From an uncultured Ruminococcus sp. (GTDB lineage: Bacteria > Bacillota > Clostridia > Oscillospirales > Ruminococcaceae): DNA of 64,000 bases. The stretch is from assembly GCA_900543145.1 (NCBI GenBank), contig UQPZ01000002.1, forward strand, positions 124,001 to 188,000, read 5' to 3'. Each line of letters starts with the position of its first letter. Position 1 is the first letter of the stretch. The position numbers and the translations under genes were made by a program. The notes beneath the pieces were generated by a model. It ran no database searches. It worked only from the letters and a program-made list of their open reading frames with translations, and was not told the DNA's origin. This document shows, in pieces, positions 42,952-52,371 of this stretch.

Positions 42952-44493
42952 TTGAACAGACCTCAGGCGGCTCTGGCTGCCGCAAAGGAGAAAAGAAGCT
43001 GGCTGAAGTCGTTTTTCAGACACAGACAGCATCCGATAAAAATAATAAACTATACTTCAAAGAATATATGGCTGCTGCTTATCCCCGTTACGAAGTATCT
43101 GGCAGCGGCTCAGTTTGATTTTCAAAGCTGGATAAGAACCAACTGGCTGGATATTCTGACTATTGCCGCGATATTTGCGTTTGCGGTGCTGCGTTGGATT
43201 TTTGTTTACTATGAGATAGAAGAGGACGGGATCATTGCTCATACCGGACTTTTCGGCATTCTTACGACGAAGGTCTATTTCAGCGAGATAACTACGTTTT
43301 CATGTACCCAGAGTTATATATACAATGCTGTTAATGCCTGTACTATGTTTATCGAAACCAACGCCGATTCCCTTCCTAAAACAGATATTAAGCTAGTGCT
43401 TTCGGAACGGTGCGTCAATGAGATATACGAGGCGGTCACGGCTCAGGGAAGAAAGCTTCCAAAGTTTTCAGTATCGCCCAAAAAGACCTATCTGCTTATT
43501 TTTTCCCTGCTGTTTTCATCAACTCTTTCAGGAATGATACTTTTCGGAACGTTTATGTTTGAGGTATACAGGCTTGTGGGAAAAGAGCTGGGCATAAAAA
43601 TGGAGGAGCAGTTTATCCGTAAGGTAAACGGCGAGATAATAAGGATCGACAATCAGCTGCTTAGGCTTTCAAGCACTATTCCTAAAGCGGTGCTTGTTCT
43701 GGCAGGAATAGTAATGGGAGGCTGGATACTGTCGTTTACGGCAAATCTTATGAGACACTGGAGCTTTACAGCTACCCGGTGCGGCTCTCAGCTTATAATA
43801 CAAAGCGGTATAGCAACTAAAAGAAAGCACGTTATAAACCGTGAAAAGGTAAATTTTCTTGACTTTCAGCAGACCTTGCTCATGAGGATCTTCAGAATAT
43901 GCTCGGTAACGCTTTACTGTACAGGCTACGGAAAGAAAAGGCGTGAGATATCGGCGCTTATACCGATAACTACAGACAGCGAAATGTGGGCGTCGCTCAA
44001 AATTCTCGAGCCGAACGTACCTAAGCCCAAAACCGAAATATCCACGGGCAGGCATGATCTTATGCGTTTTATGCTTATACCTGCGCTGTTCTGCTTTATA
44101 CCTCCGGCTGCGGGTACGGCTGCAAAGCTTATTTTTGAAAAATGGCATACAGAGATAAATATAATTATGGCGCTTGCGGTCATTCCGTTTATATGGCTGC
44201 TGATAGTTCAGATAAACGCGGCGTTTTCTACAGAGCTTGGCTTCAAAAACGGTTATTGTACGCTGGTTTACTGTCCGTGGTATCAGTTTCATAAGATCGT
44301 GCTGCCTAAAAAGAATATAAGCAAGATCTCGGTTTCCAGGAATATTTTTCAGAGAAGAAACGGAACCTGTACCTTGAAGGTATATACCAATGCGGAAAAA
44401 ACCAAATATCATAAGGTAAAAAGTCTGCCGTACGACAGGGTCATGGATATATGTATCCGCGAAGGCTATCTTATGGAAACACAGAAACTATAA
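42952..44493 (+). CDS. Multi-PH-domain membrane protein (YdbT-like)
   Basis: 513 aa. Start is TTG 42952, with AAAGGA ten bases upstream. Several transmembrane pairs alternate with PH-like units: YYEIEEDGIIAHTGLFG near residue 85, CGSQLIIQSGIATKRKHVIN near 275 and ELGFKNGYCTLVYCPWY near 430. The arrangement matches YdbT-type proteins, reported to protect against certain bacteriocins. A role in the envelope is inferred. The stop is 24 bp before cheA. Confidence 0.75.
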   Translation: MNRPQAALAAAKEKRSWLKSFFRHRQHPIKIINYTSKNIWLLLIPVTKYLAAAQFDFQSWIRTNWLDILTIAAIFAFAVLRWIFVYYEIEEDGIIAHTGLFGILTTKVYFSEITTFSCTQSYIYNAVNACTMFIETNADSLPKTDIKLVLSERCVNEIYEAVTAQGRKLPKFSVSPKKTYLLIFSLLFSSTLSGMILFGTFMFEVYRLVGKELGIKMEEQFIRKVNGEIIRIDNQLLRLSSTIPKAVLVLAGIVMGGWILSFTANLMRHWSFTATRCGSQLIIQSGIATKRKHVINREKVNFLDFQQTLLMRIFRICSVTLYCTGYGKKRREISALIPITTDSEMWASLKILEPNVPKPKTEISTGRHDLMRFMLIPALFCFIPPAAGTAAKLIFEKWHTEINIIMALAVIPFIWLLIVQINAAFSTELGFKNGYCTLVYCPWYQFHKIVLPKKNISKISVSRNIFQRRNGTCTLKVYTNAEKTKYHKVKSLPYDRVMDICIREGYLMETQKL

Positions 44494-44517
44494 TTCAAGA
44501 AGAAGGGAGGGAACGGT

Positions 44518-46545
44518 ATGGCAAAATTTGACGCCGGCATGCAGCCGCTGCTGGATACGTTTATTTTTGAAACGGACGAGCTTCTGGAAGGTCTGGACGA
44601 AATACTGATGCGGACTGAAAAGGGGGAGCTTAGCGGCGAGGATATCGGGGAAATATTCCGTATAATGCATACCGTCAAAGGCTCGGCGGCGATGATGGGA
44701 CTTAATAATATGTCCGTTCTCGCTCATGCAGTAGAGGATCTGTTTTCGGTTATACGGGAGGATCCTTCGGTAAGTTATGATAAAACAAGGCTTTACGAGC
44801 TTTTATTTGAAAGCTCCGACTGTCTTAAAAATGAAATGAGCACGATAAGCGACGAGGCCTGTGAGCCAACGGATTTTTCCAGGCTGGCGGCTGTTATACG
44901 GTCGTTTGCTGATGAAATGAAAGGCGGCGCAAGCTTACAGACCTCTGCGGCTTTAACCGCTAATGAGCTTTTTCCTGAGGAAGAAAACGAAAATATGAGA
45001 ACCTTTAAGGTCGTATACGAGGACGGCTGTCTTATGCAGGCCGTAAGGGCAATGGTTCTGATAAAGGCGCTGGGCGGCTGTTCCGAGGTATGCTCAACTG
45101 TGCCGGCAGATCTTGACAGCGACTCGGCAGGGGATATAATAGCGGCGAACGGACTTTACATAAAGCTTATTACCGACGATACCGAAAAGGTTATGGAAGT
45201 TCTCAAAAACGGAATGAGCGTAGCTTCGGCAGAGGAAATAAAGCGTCCCGTGGTAAGCAAGCCACAGGAAAAACAGCAGGCTGATAAACCGGCGGTTTTG
45301 CCGCAGAATGAAAAGAAGAATTCACAGAGCAGCATTATCTCGGTTCGTCTTGAAAAGCTGGACAGGCTGCTTGACCTGGTAAGTGAGATAGTTATAGCTG
45401 AGTCGTCGGTTACCTCAAGTCCCGATCTCAAAAATATAAACGCTAAGCTTGATCGGTTCAGAAAGGCATCTAGAGAGCTTAAAAAACTGACAGACGAGCT
45501 TCAGGACGTTGTAATGTCTATAAGAATGGTCCCTGTATCAACGGTTTTTACTAAGATGAGCAGAATAGTCAGGGATATGAACAAAAAGCTTGGAAAGAAT
45601 GCAGAGCTTGTTTTTAAGGGAGAGGAAACCGAGGTCGATAAGTCGGTAGCCGATATTCTTGGCGATCCGCTTATGCATATAATCAGGAATGCTATAGACC
45701 ACGGAATAGAAACCGACAGCGAACGTGCGGCTGCGGGAAAGACCGAACCCGCCAGGGTAGTTCTTTCGGCAGGCTATGAAAGCTCCGAGGTAGTAATAAA
45801 ATGCTCGGACAACGGAGCGGGAATGGATCCAAAAAAGCTTTTGGCGAAGGCAAGGAAAAACGGAATCTTAACTAAGCCGGAAAGCGAATACACTGAAAGC
45901 GAATGCTATAATTTTATTATGAAGGCAGGCTTTTCGACCAATGAGCAGGTAACGGAGTTTTCCGGAAGGGGTGTGGGAATGGACGTTGTACGCCGGAATA
46001 TAGAAAAGGTCGGCGGAAAAATAAACGTCAGCTCCGAATACGGCTCAGGTTCGGAGTTTGTTATAAGAATACCCCTGTCGCTTTCCATCATAGACGTACT
46101 CGGCGTTTCAGCGGGAGGCGGCAGCTTCTCAGTTCCGGCTTCCTCGGTTAGAGAGGTTTTCAGGGCGCGTGATGAGCAGCTTATAAATGATCCCGGCGGA
46201 ACTGAGCTTGTAATGCTGAGAGGAAAATGCCTGAGGGTAATAAGGCTTTCGGAGGCTTTCGGTTTTGGATCTCAGCGCCCTGAGCTTACGGGCGGAATAA
46301 TGCTTTATTGTTCGGAAGAGGGAAGAGAAGCGGTGATTTTTGCGGACGAGCTAACCGCTGATCAGCAGGTCGTAGTAAAGCCTTTTTCGCCGCTGCTGTC
46401 CGGATTTAACCTTAAGGAGAACGGACTTACCGGCTGTTCAGTACTTGCAGACGGAAGTATAACGCTTATAACCGATGTAAATGAAATATTTAAGACGCAG
46501 GGTATTCAGGGTACGGACACAGATGACAGGCAGGGAGGTTTTTAG
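44518..46545 (+). CDS. cheA: Chemotaxis histidine kinase CheA
   Basis: 675 aa. Hpt domain with the phosphorylated histidine in IMHTVKGSAAMMG (His51), a P2-like domain (about 160-245), P3 dimerisation helix region (about 275-335), HATPase with RNAIDHGIE (about 390), CSDNGAGMD (about 428) and GRGVGMDVV (about 482), and a C-terminal CheW-like domain (about 520-655). All catalytic boxes look intact. AAGGGAGGG precedes ATG. It heads cheA-cheW-cheR-cheB-cheW with gaps of 20 bp or less. Confidence 0.95.
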   Translation: MAKFDAGMQPLLDTFIFETDELLEGLDEILMRTEKGELSGEDIGEIFRIMHTVKGSAAMMGLNNMSVLAHAVEDLFSVIREDPSVSYDKTRLYELLFESSDCLKNEMSTISDEACEPTDFSRLAAVIRSFADEMKGGASLQTSAALTANELFPEEENENMRTFKVVYEDGCLMQAVRAMVLIKALGGCSEVCSTVPADLDSDSAGDIIAANGLYIKLITDDTEKVMEVLKNGMSVASAEEIKRPVVSKPQEKQQADKPAVLPQNEKKNSQSSIISVRLEKLDRLLDLVSEIVIAESSVTSSPDLKNINAKLDRFRKASRELKKLTDELQDVVMSIRMVPVSTVFTKMSRIVRDMNKKLGKNAELVFKGEETEVDKSVADILGDPLMHIIRNAIDHGIETDSERAAAGKTEPARVVLSAGYESSEVVIKCSDNGAGMDPKKLLAKARKNGILTKPESEYTESECYNFIMKAGFSTNEQVTEFSGRGVGMDVVRRNIEKVGGKINVSSEYGSGSEFVIRIPLSLSIIDVLGVSAGGGSFSVPASSVREVFRARDEQLINDPGGTELVMLRGKCLRVIRLSEAFGFGSQRPELTGGIMLYCSEEGREAVIFADELTADQQVVVKPFSPLLSGFNLKENGLTGCSVLADGSITLITDVNEIFKTQGIQGTDTDDRQGGF

Positions 46546-46547
46546 GA

Positions 46548-46985
46548 ATGGATAATATAACGGACGGCTCTGAGATCGAGCAAAAACATATTCTGACCTT
46601 TTACTGCGGCGGCGGTAAATACGCTTTTGATATAATGTCGGTAAGGGATATTATAGAAATACCGCCTATTACCCGTCTGCCTTTAACGGCAGATTATATC
46701 GAAGGCGTTATCAACCTTAGGGGAAAGGTTATTCCGGTAATGAATTTTAACAAGCGGCTGGGACTTTCGGAGGGCGTCTATACAGATAAGAGCTGTGTTA
46801 TCGTGGTTGAGTCAAACGGCTCTCCCTACGGAGTTATAGTTGAAAGGACCGGAGATGCGTCGGTATACAGTTCCGTACAGTTTGCTCCGTCACCTGTGGA
46901 AAATTCCTTTATATCAGGTTATATCGTTCAGGACGCAGAGCGTACTCCGCTGATAGATTCTGTGCGTCTTGCGGAAAATGAATAG
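46548..46985 (+). CDS. cheW: Chemotaxis coupling protein CheW
   Basis: 145 aa SH3-like scaffold linking receptors to CheA. ILTFYCGGGKYAFDIMSVRDI, then PLTADYIEGVINLRGKVIPVM is the standard CheW block. Two bases after cheA; its ribosome site lies in the last cheA codons. Confidence 0.93.
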   Translation: MDNITDGSEIEQKHILTFYCGGGKYAFDIMSVRDIIEIPPITRLPLTADYIEGVINLRGKVIPVMNFNKRLGLSEGVYTDKSCVIVVESNGSPYGVIVERTGDASVYSSVQFAPSPVENSFISGYIVQDAERTPLIDSVRLAENE

Positions 46986-47003
46986 AAAAAGGAGGGCGGC
47001 TAT

Positions 47004-47843
47004 ATGCCTATGAAGCTTAGCGACGGCGATTTTAAACGGCTTGCGGGGATCATAAAAGCAAAATATGGGCTTAATTTATTTGAAAAGAAATTTCTTGTTG
47101 AAAGCCGTCTTACAAACTATGTGCTAGACAGCGGCTTCAATGACTTTTCAGAATATCTTGAAGCTGTTTACTGTGACCGTTCTGGAAACGAAATGGCAAA
47201 TATTATAAACCGTCTTACTACAAATTACACATATTTTATGCGGGAAACCGACCATTTCAGGCATTTCTGTGATGTCTTTCTGAAAAGTGCCGCTGAGTCA
47301 CGCAGCAGCGGAGAGCTTTCGATCTGGAGCGCAGGCTGCTCTTTCGGGAACGAGCCGTATAATTTCGCTATGTGCGCCGATGATTTCTTCGGAAGCTCAA
47401 AGTATTTATGGGATACGAGAATACTGGCAACGGATATTTCCTTTAATGCCTTGAGGTCGGCTAAGAACGGGGTTTATCCGGAGCAGTCGCTGAAAGCCGT
47501 ACCGGAAATATGGGCCGAAAGGTATTTTACCCGACTGAGCAACGGAACGTATCAGGTAAAGGACAGTATTCGCCGTGACGTTGTATTTAAATACCACAAT
47601 CTTATGGACGAGATCAATTTTAAGAGAAAATTCGATCTTATTATCTGCCGTAACGTAATGATATATTTTGACGAGCCTACAAAATCACAGCTTTTAAGGC
47701 GTTTTTATGACGCAACAAACGACGGCGGCTATCTTTATATCGGCCATGCCGAGGTATGTACCGAACGGGATCTTTATATAAGGGAAGAGCCTGCGGTATA
47801 CAGAAAGGTTTCATCCGGGAGGGAGGCGGACAGAAATGGCTGA
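47004..47843 (+). CDS. cheR: Chemotaxis protein methyltransferase CheR
   Basis: 279 aa; methylates receptor glutamates using SAM. N-terminal helical domain (1-75), then TTNYTYFMRETDHFRHF and the SAM motif SIWSAGCSFGNEPYNFAM, which is normally GCSTGEEPYS, and later DLIICRNVMIYFDEPTK. Domain order and length are typical. AAAGGAGGG precedes the start. The end overlaps cheB by 8 bp. Confidence 0.92.
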   Translation: MPMKLSDGDFKRLAGIIKAKYGLNLFEKKFLVESRLTNYVLDSGFNDFSEYLEAVYCDRSGNEMANIINRLTTNYTYFMRETDHFRHFCDVFLKSAAESRSSGELSIWSAGCSFGNEPYNFAMCADDFFGSSKYLWDTRILATDISFNALRSAKNGVYPEQSLKAVPEIWAERYFTRLSNGTYQVKDSIRRDVVFKYHNLMDEINFKRKFDLIICRNVMIYFDEPTKSQLLRRFYDATNDGGYLYIGHAEVCTERDLYIREEPAVYRKVSSGREADRNG

Positions 47844-48858
47844 TAAAAAGGTACTGATCGTTGACGATTCACCGCTGTTCTGCCGTTTTGCAGAGAATGT
47901 AGTGAATTCGGCGGAGGGTTTCTGTACCTGTTCGTCGGCAGGCAGCGCTTATGAGGCAAGGGATGAGATAGAGAAACTGAAGCCCGATCTTATAATCCTT
48001 GATATAGAAATGCCGCGAATGAACGGACTTAGGTTTTTGGAGCAGCTTATGCCGCAGTATACAGTTCCGGTAATCGTCTGTTCCTGCAATAGGACCTACG
48101 CTTCAAGGGCTAATGAAGCAGGGGCGGCGGCTTTTTTATCAAAGCCTGACGAGGGCGGCTCGTATGAAAGCTTTAAGGAACAGCTTATTCAGAGTATGAA
48201 GCTCGCTTCAAACCTGAAGCGAATAAAATGCAGAGGAAAATATTATCCTGTCAAGACAGGCGAACAGTACAGACAGGACAGCAGAATAATTGCCGTTGCC
48301 GGGTCAACGGGAAGTACAGAGGCTCTGCCGGAGATATTAAAGGCGTTTACGCCCTCAGTTCCTCCTGTTGCGGTAGTTCTTCATATGCCGGAGGGTTATA
48401 CAAAGCTTTATGCCAGAAGACTTAATAATGAAACAAAGCTGTTTGTTACCGAAGCGCGTCATGGGCTTTATCTTGAAAAGGGAATGGCGGTAATTGCCCG
48501 TGGTGACAGTCATATGAAAATATTCAAAGACGAAAAGGGATATTTTGTTTCCTGCGATAAGGGAGCAAAGGTCTCGGGGCATTGTCCGTCGGCAGACGTA
48601 TTGTTTGAATCTGTGGCGCAGTGTGCCGGAAAGGACGCTGTAGGAGTTATTCTTACCGGAATGGGCGGCGACGGCGCAAAGGGTCTAAAGCTTATGAAGG
48701 AAGCCGGAGCATATAATATCGGTCAGAACGAACAGTCCTGTGTTGTTTACGGAATGCCCAAGGCGGCGTTTGAGATTGGCGCGCTCCATAAGCAGGCTCC
48801 GCTTGAGGATATTGCGGCTGAAATATATCTCAGGCTCAGAGAGCAGATCATCGTTTAG
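47836..48858 (+). CDS. cheB: Receptor methylesterase CheB
   Basis: 340 aa. N-terminal receiver domain with acid pocket Asp10/Asp11 and phospho-acceptor Asp56 (ILDIEMPRMNG), and a C-terminal methylesterase with nucleophile Ser157 in AGSTGSTEAL, LHMPEGYT and LTGMGGDGAKGL. The esterase motif is commonly GASTGGT; here it is shifted by one residue substitution but the Ser-Thr-Gly core is present. It is the only response-regulator domain in the cluster. Overlaps cheR by 8 bp. Confidence 0.92.
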   Translation: MADKKVLIVDDSPLFCRFAENVVNSAEGFCTCSSAGSAYEARDEIEKLKPDLIILDIEMPRMNGLRFLEQLMPQYTVPVIVCSCNRTYASRANEAGAAAFLSKPDEGGSYESFKEQLIQSMKLASNLKRIKCRGKYYPVKTGEQYRQDSRIIAVAGSTGSTEALPEILKAFTPSVPPVAVVLHMPEGYTKLYARRLNNETKLFVTEARHGLYLEKGMAVIARGDSHMKIFKDEKGYFVSCDKGAKVSGHCPSADVLFESVAQCAGKDAVGVILTGMGGDGAKGLKLMKEAGAYNIGQNEQSCVVYGMPKAAFEIGALHKQAPLEDIAAEIYLRLREQIIV

Positions 48859-48874
48859 AAGGGCAGGTGTTATT

Positions 48875-49363
48875 ATGGAAAATGAAAGAATCGGAAAATA
48901 TCTGATGTTCCTTTCAGGCGGAAAAAAGTTTGCGCTGGCGTTTGAGGATATAAAGTCTATAATAGTTGCTGAGAAAATGCATGAGATCCCCGAATTTCCT
49001 TACTACTTTGCCGGGGTATGCACTGCGGACGGAAAAGCTGTTCCGGTTATAGATTCGCGGCTCAGATTCGGTTTTCCGAAGGGGGAGATAACGGACAGGA
49101 GCTGTATAATTATTTCATATGCTCACAGGGAAAGCGGAGGACAGTTTGAAATAGGGATACTTACCGACACGATCTCCGTAATGACAGATGTTCCCGATAA
49201 AAACGTAGAGCCGTGCTTTAAAATTTCCGAGGAGGCTTATACAAGGTATCTCAAGGGTGTATTTGTACAGGACGGTGAACCTTGTTATATAGTAAGTCCC
49301 GATCTGATGATAAACGAAAGCGACAGGGCGATGGCGGCGGAAAAAGCGGATAATGGCAGATGA
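48875..49363 (+). CDS. Second CheW-like coupling protein
   Basis: 162 aa from ATG 48875; GGCAGGTG lies upstream. The frame extends back into cheB but that is not used. IGKYLMFLSGGKKFALAFED and PYYFAGVCTADGKAVPVIDS are CheW-like, diverged from the first copy. It could be a second coupling protein or a CheV-like scaffold that lacks a receiver domain. Last gene of the che run. Confidence 0.85.
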   Translation: MENERIGKYLMFLSGGKKFALAFEDIKSIIVAEKMHEIPEFPYYFAGVCTADGKAVPVIDSRLRFGFPKGEITDRSCIIISYAHRESGGQFEIGILTDTISVMTDVPDKNVEPCFKISEEAYTRYLKGVFVQDGEPCYIVSPDLMINESDRAMAAEKADNGR

Positions 49364-49368
49364 TATGA

Positions 49369-49406
49369 ACAGGGCGGCTTTACATTTTGCAAAGCCGCCC
49401 TGTTTT
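49369..49406 (+). terminator. Terminator of the che operon
   Basis: Perfect 13-bp stem ACAGGGCGGCTTT (49369-49381) / AAAGCCGCCCTGT (49391-49403) followed by TTT. It also faces the convergent small membrane protein gene and may act in both directions. Confidence 0.88.
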
Positions 49407-49422
49407 AAGTTCGATCTCGGAT

Positions 49423-49716
49423 TCAGTCGTTATACATTATCGCAGCTGAAATACCGTTTATAAATCCTACTATTAGTCCTGACACAGTATAGAATATTTC
49501 CTTGGGGATTCCGGCAAGTACGGATATAATTCCGAAAATAAGAACAAACCCCGCCATTCCGCCAATTTGAATAAGAAACTTATGCTTTTCGATAAAAGGA
49601 AAGCGCTGGGTCAGCTTTTTTGCCTTTTCTCCGCTTCGGTCGATAATTCTGTAAATAGCGTAGGACAGACACATAGGTATACCTATAAACACTATTGCGG
49701 ATATGATTTCGATCAT
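49423..49716 (-). CDS. Small membrane protein of unknown function
   Basis: 97 aa with three hydrophobic segments (MIEIISAIVFIGIPMCLSYA, IGGMAGFVLIFGIISVLAGI, and a last one ending SAAIMYND), separated by a charged segment RSGEKAKKLTQRFPFIEKHK. GGGAG precedes ATG. No family recognised. It lies between the che terminator and the serA terminator. Confidence 0.6.
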   Translation of the reverse strand: MIEIISAIVFIGIPMCLSYAIYRIIDRSGEKAKKLTQRFPFIEKHKFLIQIGGMAGFVLIFGIISVLAGIPKEIFYTVSGLIVGFINGISAAIMYND

Positions 49717-49742
49717 AAATATACTATCTCCCGTTTATCCTG

Positions 49743-49786
49743 AAAAAAGCTGTTCCGCAGAAGCTATTGACCTGCGGAACAGCTTT
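49743..49786 (-). terminator. Terminator of serA
   Basis: Perfect 15-bp stem (49746-49760 with 49772-49786, arms ending GCTGTTCCGCAG) and, on the minus strand, a TTTTTT run at the far side. Confidence 0.9.
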
Positions 49787-49809
49787 ACTGCTGTTATTTT
49801 TATTGTATA

Positions 49810-50964
49810 TTAAAGAATCCTTACGTTAACAACACCGTCTACAGCCTTTATAGCCTCGATGTCAACATCGCCGTTTACGTCCAGCATTGTATAAGCCCAA
49901 TCCTTCTTTGACTTGTTTACAAGGTTTTCAATATTTGCGCCCTTATCGGAAACAGCGGCGGTTACCTGAGTTATAATAGCCGGAGTATTCTTATGCAGTA
50001 CGCATACCAAAGCGTCGCCTGTCTTTGCAAGCTCTGCGTTAGGGAAGTTTACGGAATTCTTTATTGTTCCGTATTCAATGTAATTTATAAGCTCGTTTGC
50101 CGCCATAACTGCGCAGTTGTCCTCAGATTCTTCAGTAGAAGCGCCGAGATGAGGGATAGCGACGATATTCTCAACGCCGAGGACCTCATCACAGGGGAAG
50201 TCAACGATATATCTTGCAACCTTGCCGCTGTTTACAGCTTCAACGATTGCTTCAGAATTTACAAGCTCTCCTCTTGCAAAGTTCATAAGTCTTACGCCGT
50301 CTTTGCAGAGTGCGATAGTATCCTTATTGATCGTATCCTTAGTTTCGGAGTTATAGGGAAGATGAAGCGAGATATAATCAGCGTTAGCGTAGATATCGTT
50401 TATATTGGCAGTAACCTTTACCTGAGGCTTCAGGCTGAGAGCTGCGCCTACCGAAAGGAACGGGTCGTAGCCGATTACGTCCATGCCAAGTGAAATTGCG
50501 ATATTTGCGATCTTTCCGCCTATAGCGCCCAGACCGATAAGACCGAGAGTTTTGCCCATTATCTCGCAGCCTGCAAAATTGCTCTTTCCTTTTTCAACCA
50601 TTTTGCCGACCTCTGCTCCGTTTCCTTTAAGTCCCTGAGCCCACTGCATAGCCTCGGGAATCTTTCTTGAAGCCATAAGCAGACCGCAGATAGCAAGCTC
50701 CTTTACAGCGTTTGCGTTAGCTCCGGGAGTATTGAAAACAACGATTCCCTGCTCTGCACACTTGTCAACAGGAATATTGTTTACGCCTGCGCCTGCTCTT
50801 GCAATTGCAAGAAGATTAGAACCGAATTCCATATCATGCATTTTAGCGGAACGAACCATGATAGCGTCAGGAGCTGTGCAGCTGTCGCTGACTGAATATT
50901 TTGCCGTATCAAACTTATCTGTGCCTACTGCGGCTATCTTATTAAGCGTCATAATATTATACAT
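49810..50964 (-). CDS. serA: D-3-phosphoglycerate dehydrogenase
   Basis: 384 aa; first step of serine synthesis, oxidising 3-phosphoglycerate with NAD. Substrate site SAKMHD and AGAGVNNIP; NAD motif GLIGLGAIGG (141-150); catalytic Arg in NFARGEL and His in IPHLGASTEES. C-terminal ACT domain (about 315-384), the short form found in many anaerobes. GAGGT precedes ATG. It follows serC on the same strand by 149 bp; a small GGGTG/CACCC hairpin lies in that gap. Confidence 0.95.
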   Translation of the reverse strand: MYNIMTLNKIAAVGTDKFDTAKYSVSDSCTAPDAIMVRSAKMHDMEFGSNLLAIARAGAGVNNIPVDKCAEQGIVVFNTPGANANAVKELAICGLLMASRKIPEAMQWAQGLKGNGAEVGKMVEKGKSNFAGCEIMGKTLGLIGLGAIGGKIANIAISLGMDVIGYDPFLSVGAALSLKPQVKVTANINDIYANADYISLHLPYNSETKDTINKDTIALCKDGVRLMNFARGELVNSEAIVEAVNSGKVARYIVDFPCDEVLGVENIVAIPHLGASTEESEDNCAVMAANELINYIEYGTIKNSVNFPNAELAKTGDALVCVLHKNTPAIITQVTAAVSDKGANIENLVNKSKKDWAYTMLDVNGDVDIEAIKAVDGVVNVRIL

Positions 50965-51113
50965 ATTGATCTACCTCATTTCATTAAATAAACGACGGGT
51001 GACGAAAAGCCACCCATCTGTTTTTATCAGGTTATTATCCTATCACAGCCAGAACAAAGCATATGGAAATAATTCCGATCCCGTTCAATGCTTTGCGCCC
51101 GATCTGATTGAAG

Positions 51114-52196
51114 CTATGCGTTTTCAGCCTCAAATTTTTTCATGAATTCAACAAGCTTTTCCACGCCCTCGATAGGCATAGCGTTATAAATAGAAGCTCT
51201 CATTCCGCCGACTGTTCTATGACCCTTGAGGTTTTCTAAACCTGCTGCCTTTGCTTCCTTGACAAATTTAGCGTCAAGTTCAGCGTTTCCTGTAACGAAC
51301 GGTACATTCATAAGCGATCTGTCCTTAGGCTCAACAGTGCCCTTGAACATTTTGCTCTGGTCGAGGAAATCGTAAAGGATTTTTGCTTTCTTTTCATTGT
51401 GAGCCTTCATAGCTTCAAGACCGCCCATTTTCTTGATCCACTTGAAAACCTTGCCGCAGATATATATACCATAGCACGGAGGAGTGTTATAAAGAGAATC
51501 AGCGTCAGCCTGAGTTTTCCATTTCAGCATTGTAGGAGTGCCTTCTAATACATCTTCAGTAATAAGATCTTCACGGATAATAGAAATAACAACGCCGGCA
51601 GGACCTATATTTTTCTGGACACCGCCATAAATTACGCCGTATTTAGAAACATCTACCGGCTCGGATAGAAAGCATGATGAAACATCGGCAACAAGATCCT
51701 TACCTTTTGTATTAGGCAGCTCTTTGAATTTTGTGCCGTAAATAGTATTGTTTTCGCAGATATAAACATAATCTGCGTCTTCCGGAATATCAAGATCCGA
51801 ACAATCCGGTATATAAGAAAAGGTTTTGTCTGCTGAAGAAGCTACTGCGACTGCTTCTCCGTAAATCTGTGCTTCTTGATAAGCTTTTTTAGCCCACTGG
51901 CCGGTAATTATGTAAGCCGCCTTTTTATTTTTCATAAGGTTCATAGGTACTGCTGCAAATTGCTGTGAAGCTCCGCCCTGAAGAAACAGAACCTTATAAT
52001 TATCTGGAATATTCATAAGGTCGCGGATATCCTTTTCAGCTTCCTTGATGATCTCGTCATAAGCCTTGGAACGATGACTCATTTCCATTACAGACATTCC
52101 CGTTCCCTTGTAATCAAGCATTTCGTCTGCCGCTTCCTTCAGAACTTCCTCCGGCAGTACAGCAGGACCCGCACTGAAATTATACACTCTTCCCAT
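51114..52196 (-). CDS. serC: Phosphoserine aminotransferase
   Basis: 360 aa, PLP-dependent; converts 3-phosphohydroxypyruvate and glutamate to phosphoserine. Starts RVYNFSAGPAVLPEEVL. PLP-binding lysine Lys195 in GGVQKNIGPAG; also HRSKAYDEI and FLQGGASQQFAAVP. GGAGGG precedes ATG. The promoter is at 52239-52267. With serA it gives two of the three steps of serine synthesis; serB is not visible here. Confidence 0.96.
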   Translation of the reverse strand: MGRVYNFSAGPAVLPEEVLKEAADEMLDYKGTGMSVMEMSHRSKAYDEIIKEAEKDIRDLMNIPDNYKVLFLQGGASQQFAAVPMNLMKNKKAAYIITGQWAKKAYQEAQIYGEAVAVASSADKTFSYIPDCSDLDIPEDADYVYICENNTIYGTKFKELPNTKGKDLVADVSSCFLSEPVDVSKYGVIYGGVQKNIGPAGVVISIIREDLITEDVLEGTPTMLKWKTQADADSLYNTPPCYGIYICGKVFKWIKKMGGLEAMKAHNEKKAKILYDFLDQSKMFKGTVEPKDRSLMNVPFVTGNAELDAKFVKEAKAAGLENLKGHRTVGGMRASIYNAMPIEGVEKLVEFMKKFEAENA

Positions 52197-52238
52197 GATA
52201 AAAAACCCTCCATGAATTAAAAATAAGTTAACATTATT

Positions 52239-52267
52239 ATTATATTACTTTTCCCTGTTAAAGTCAA
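52239..52267 (-). promoter_or_regulatory. Promoter of serC-serA
   Basis: On the minus strand: TTGACT (52262-52267), 17 bases, TATAAT (52239-52244). Confidence 0.85.
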
Positions 52268-52371
52268 GGGATATGCCAAAAATCTTTAAGCAGTCCTATA
52301 TGATTTTATGTATACTGAACAATTTTTTCATGTCCCGTTTGTACATATATTATAATGGCAGGTCTATCGGT

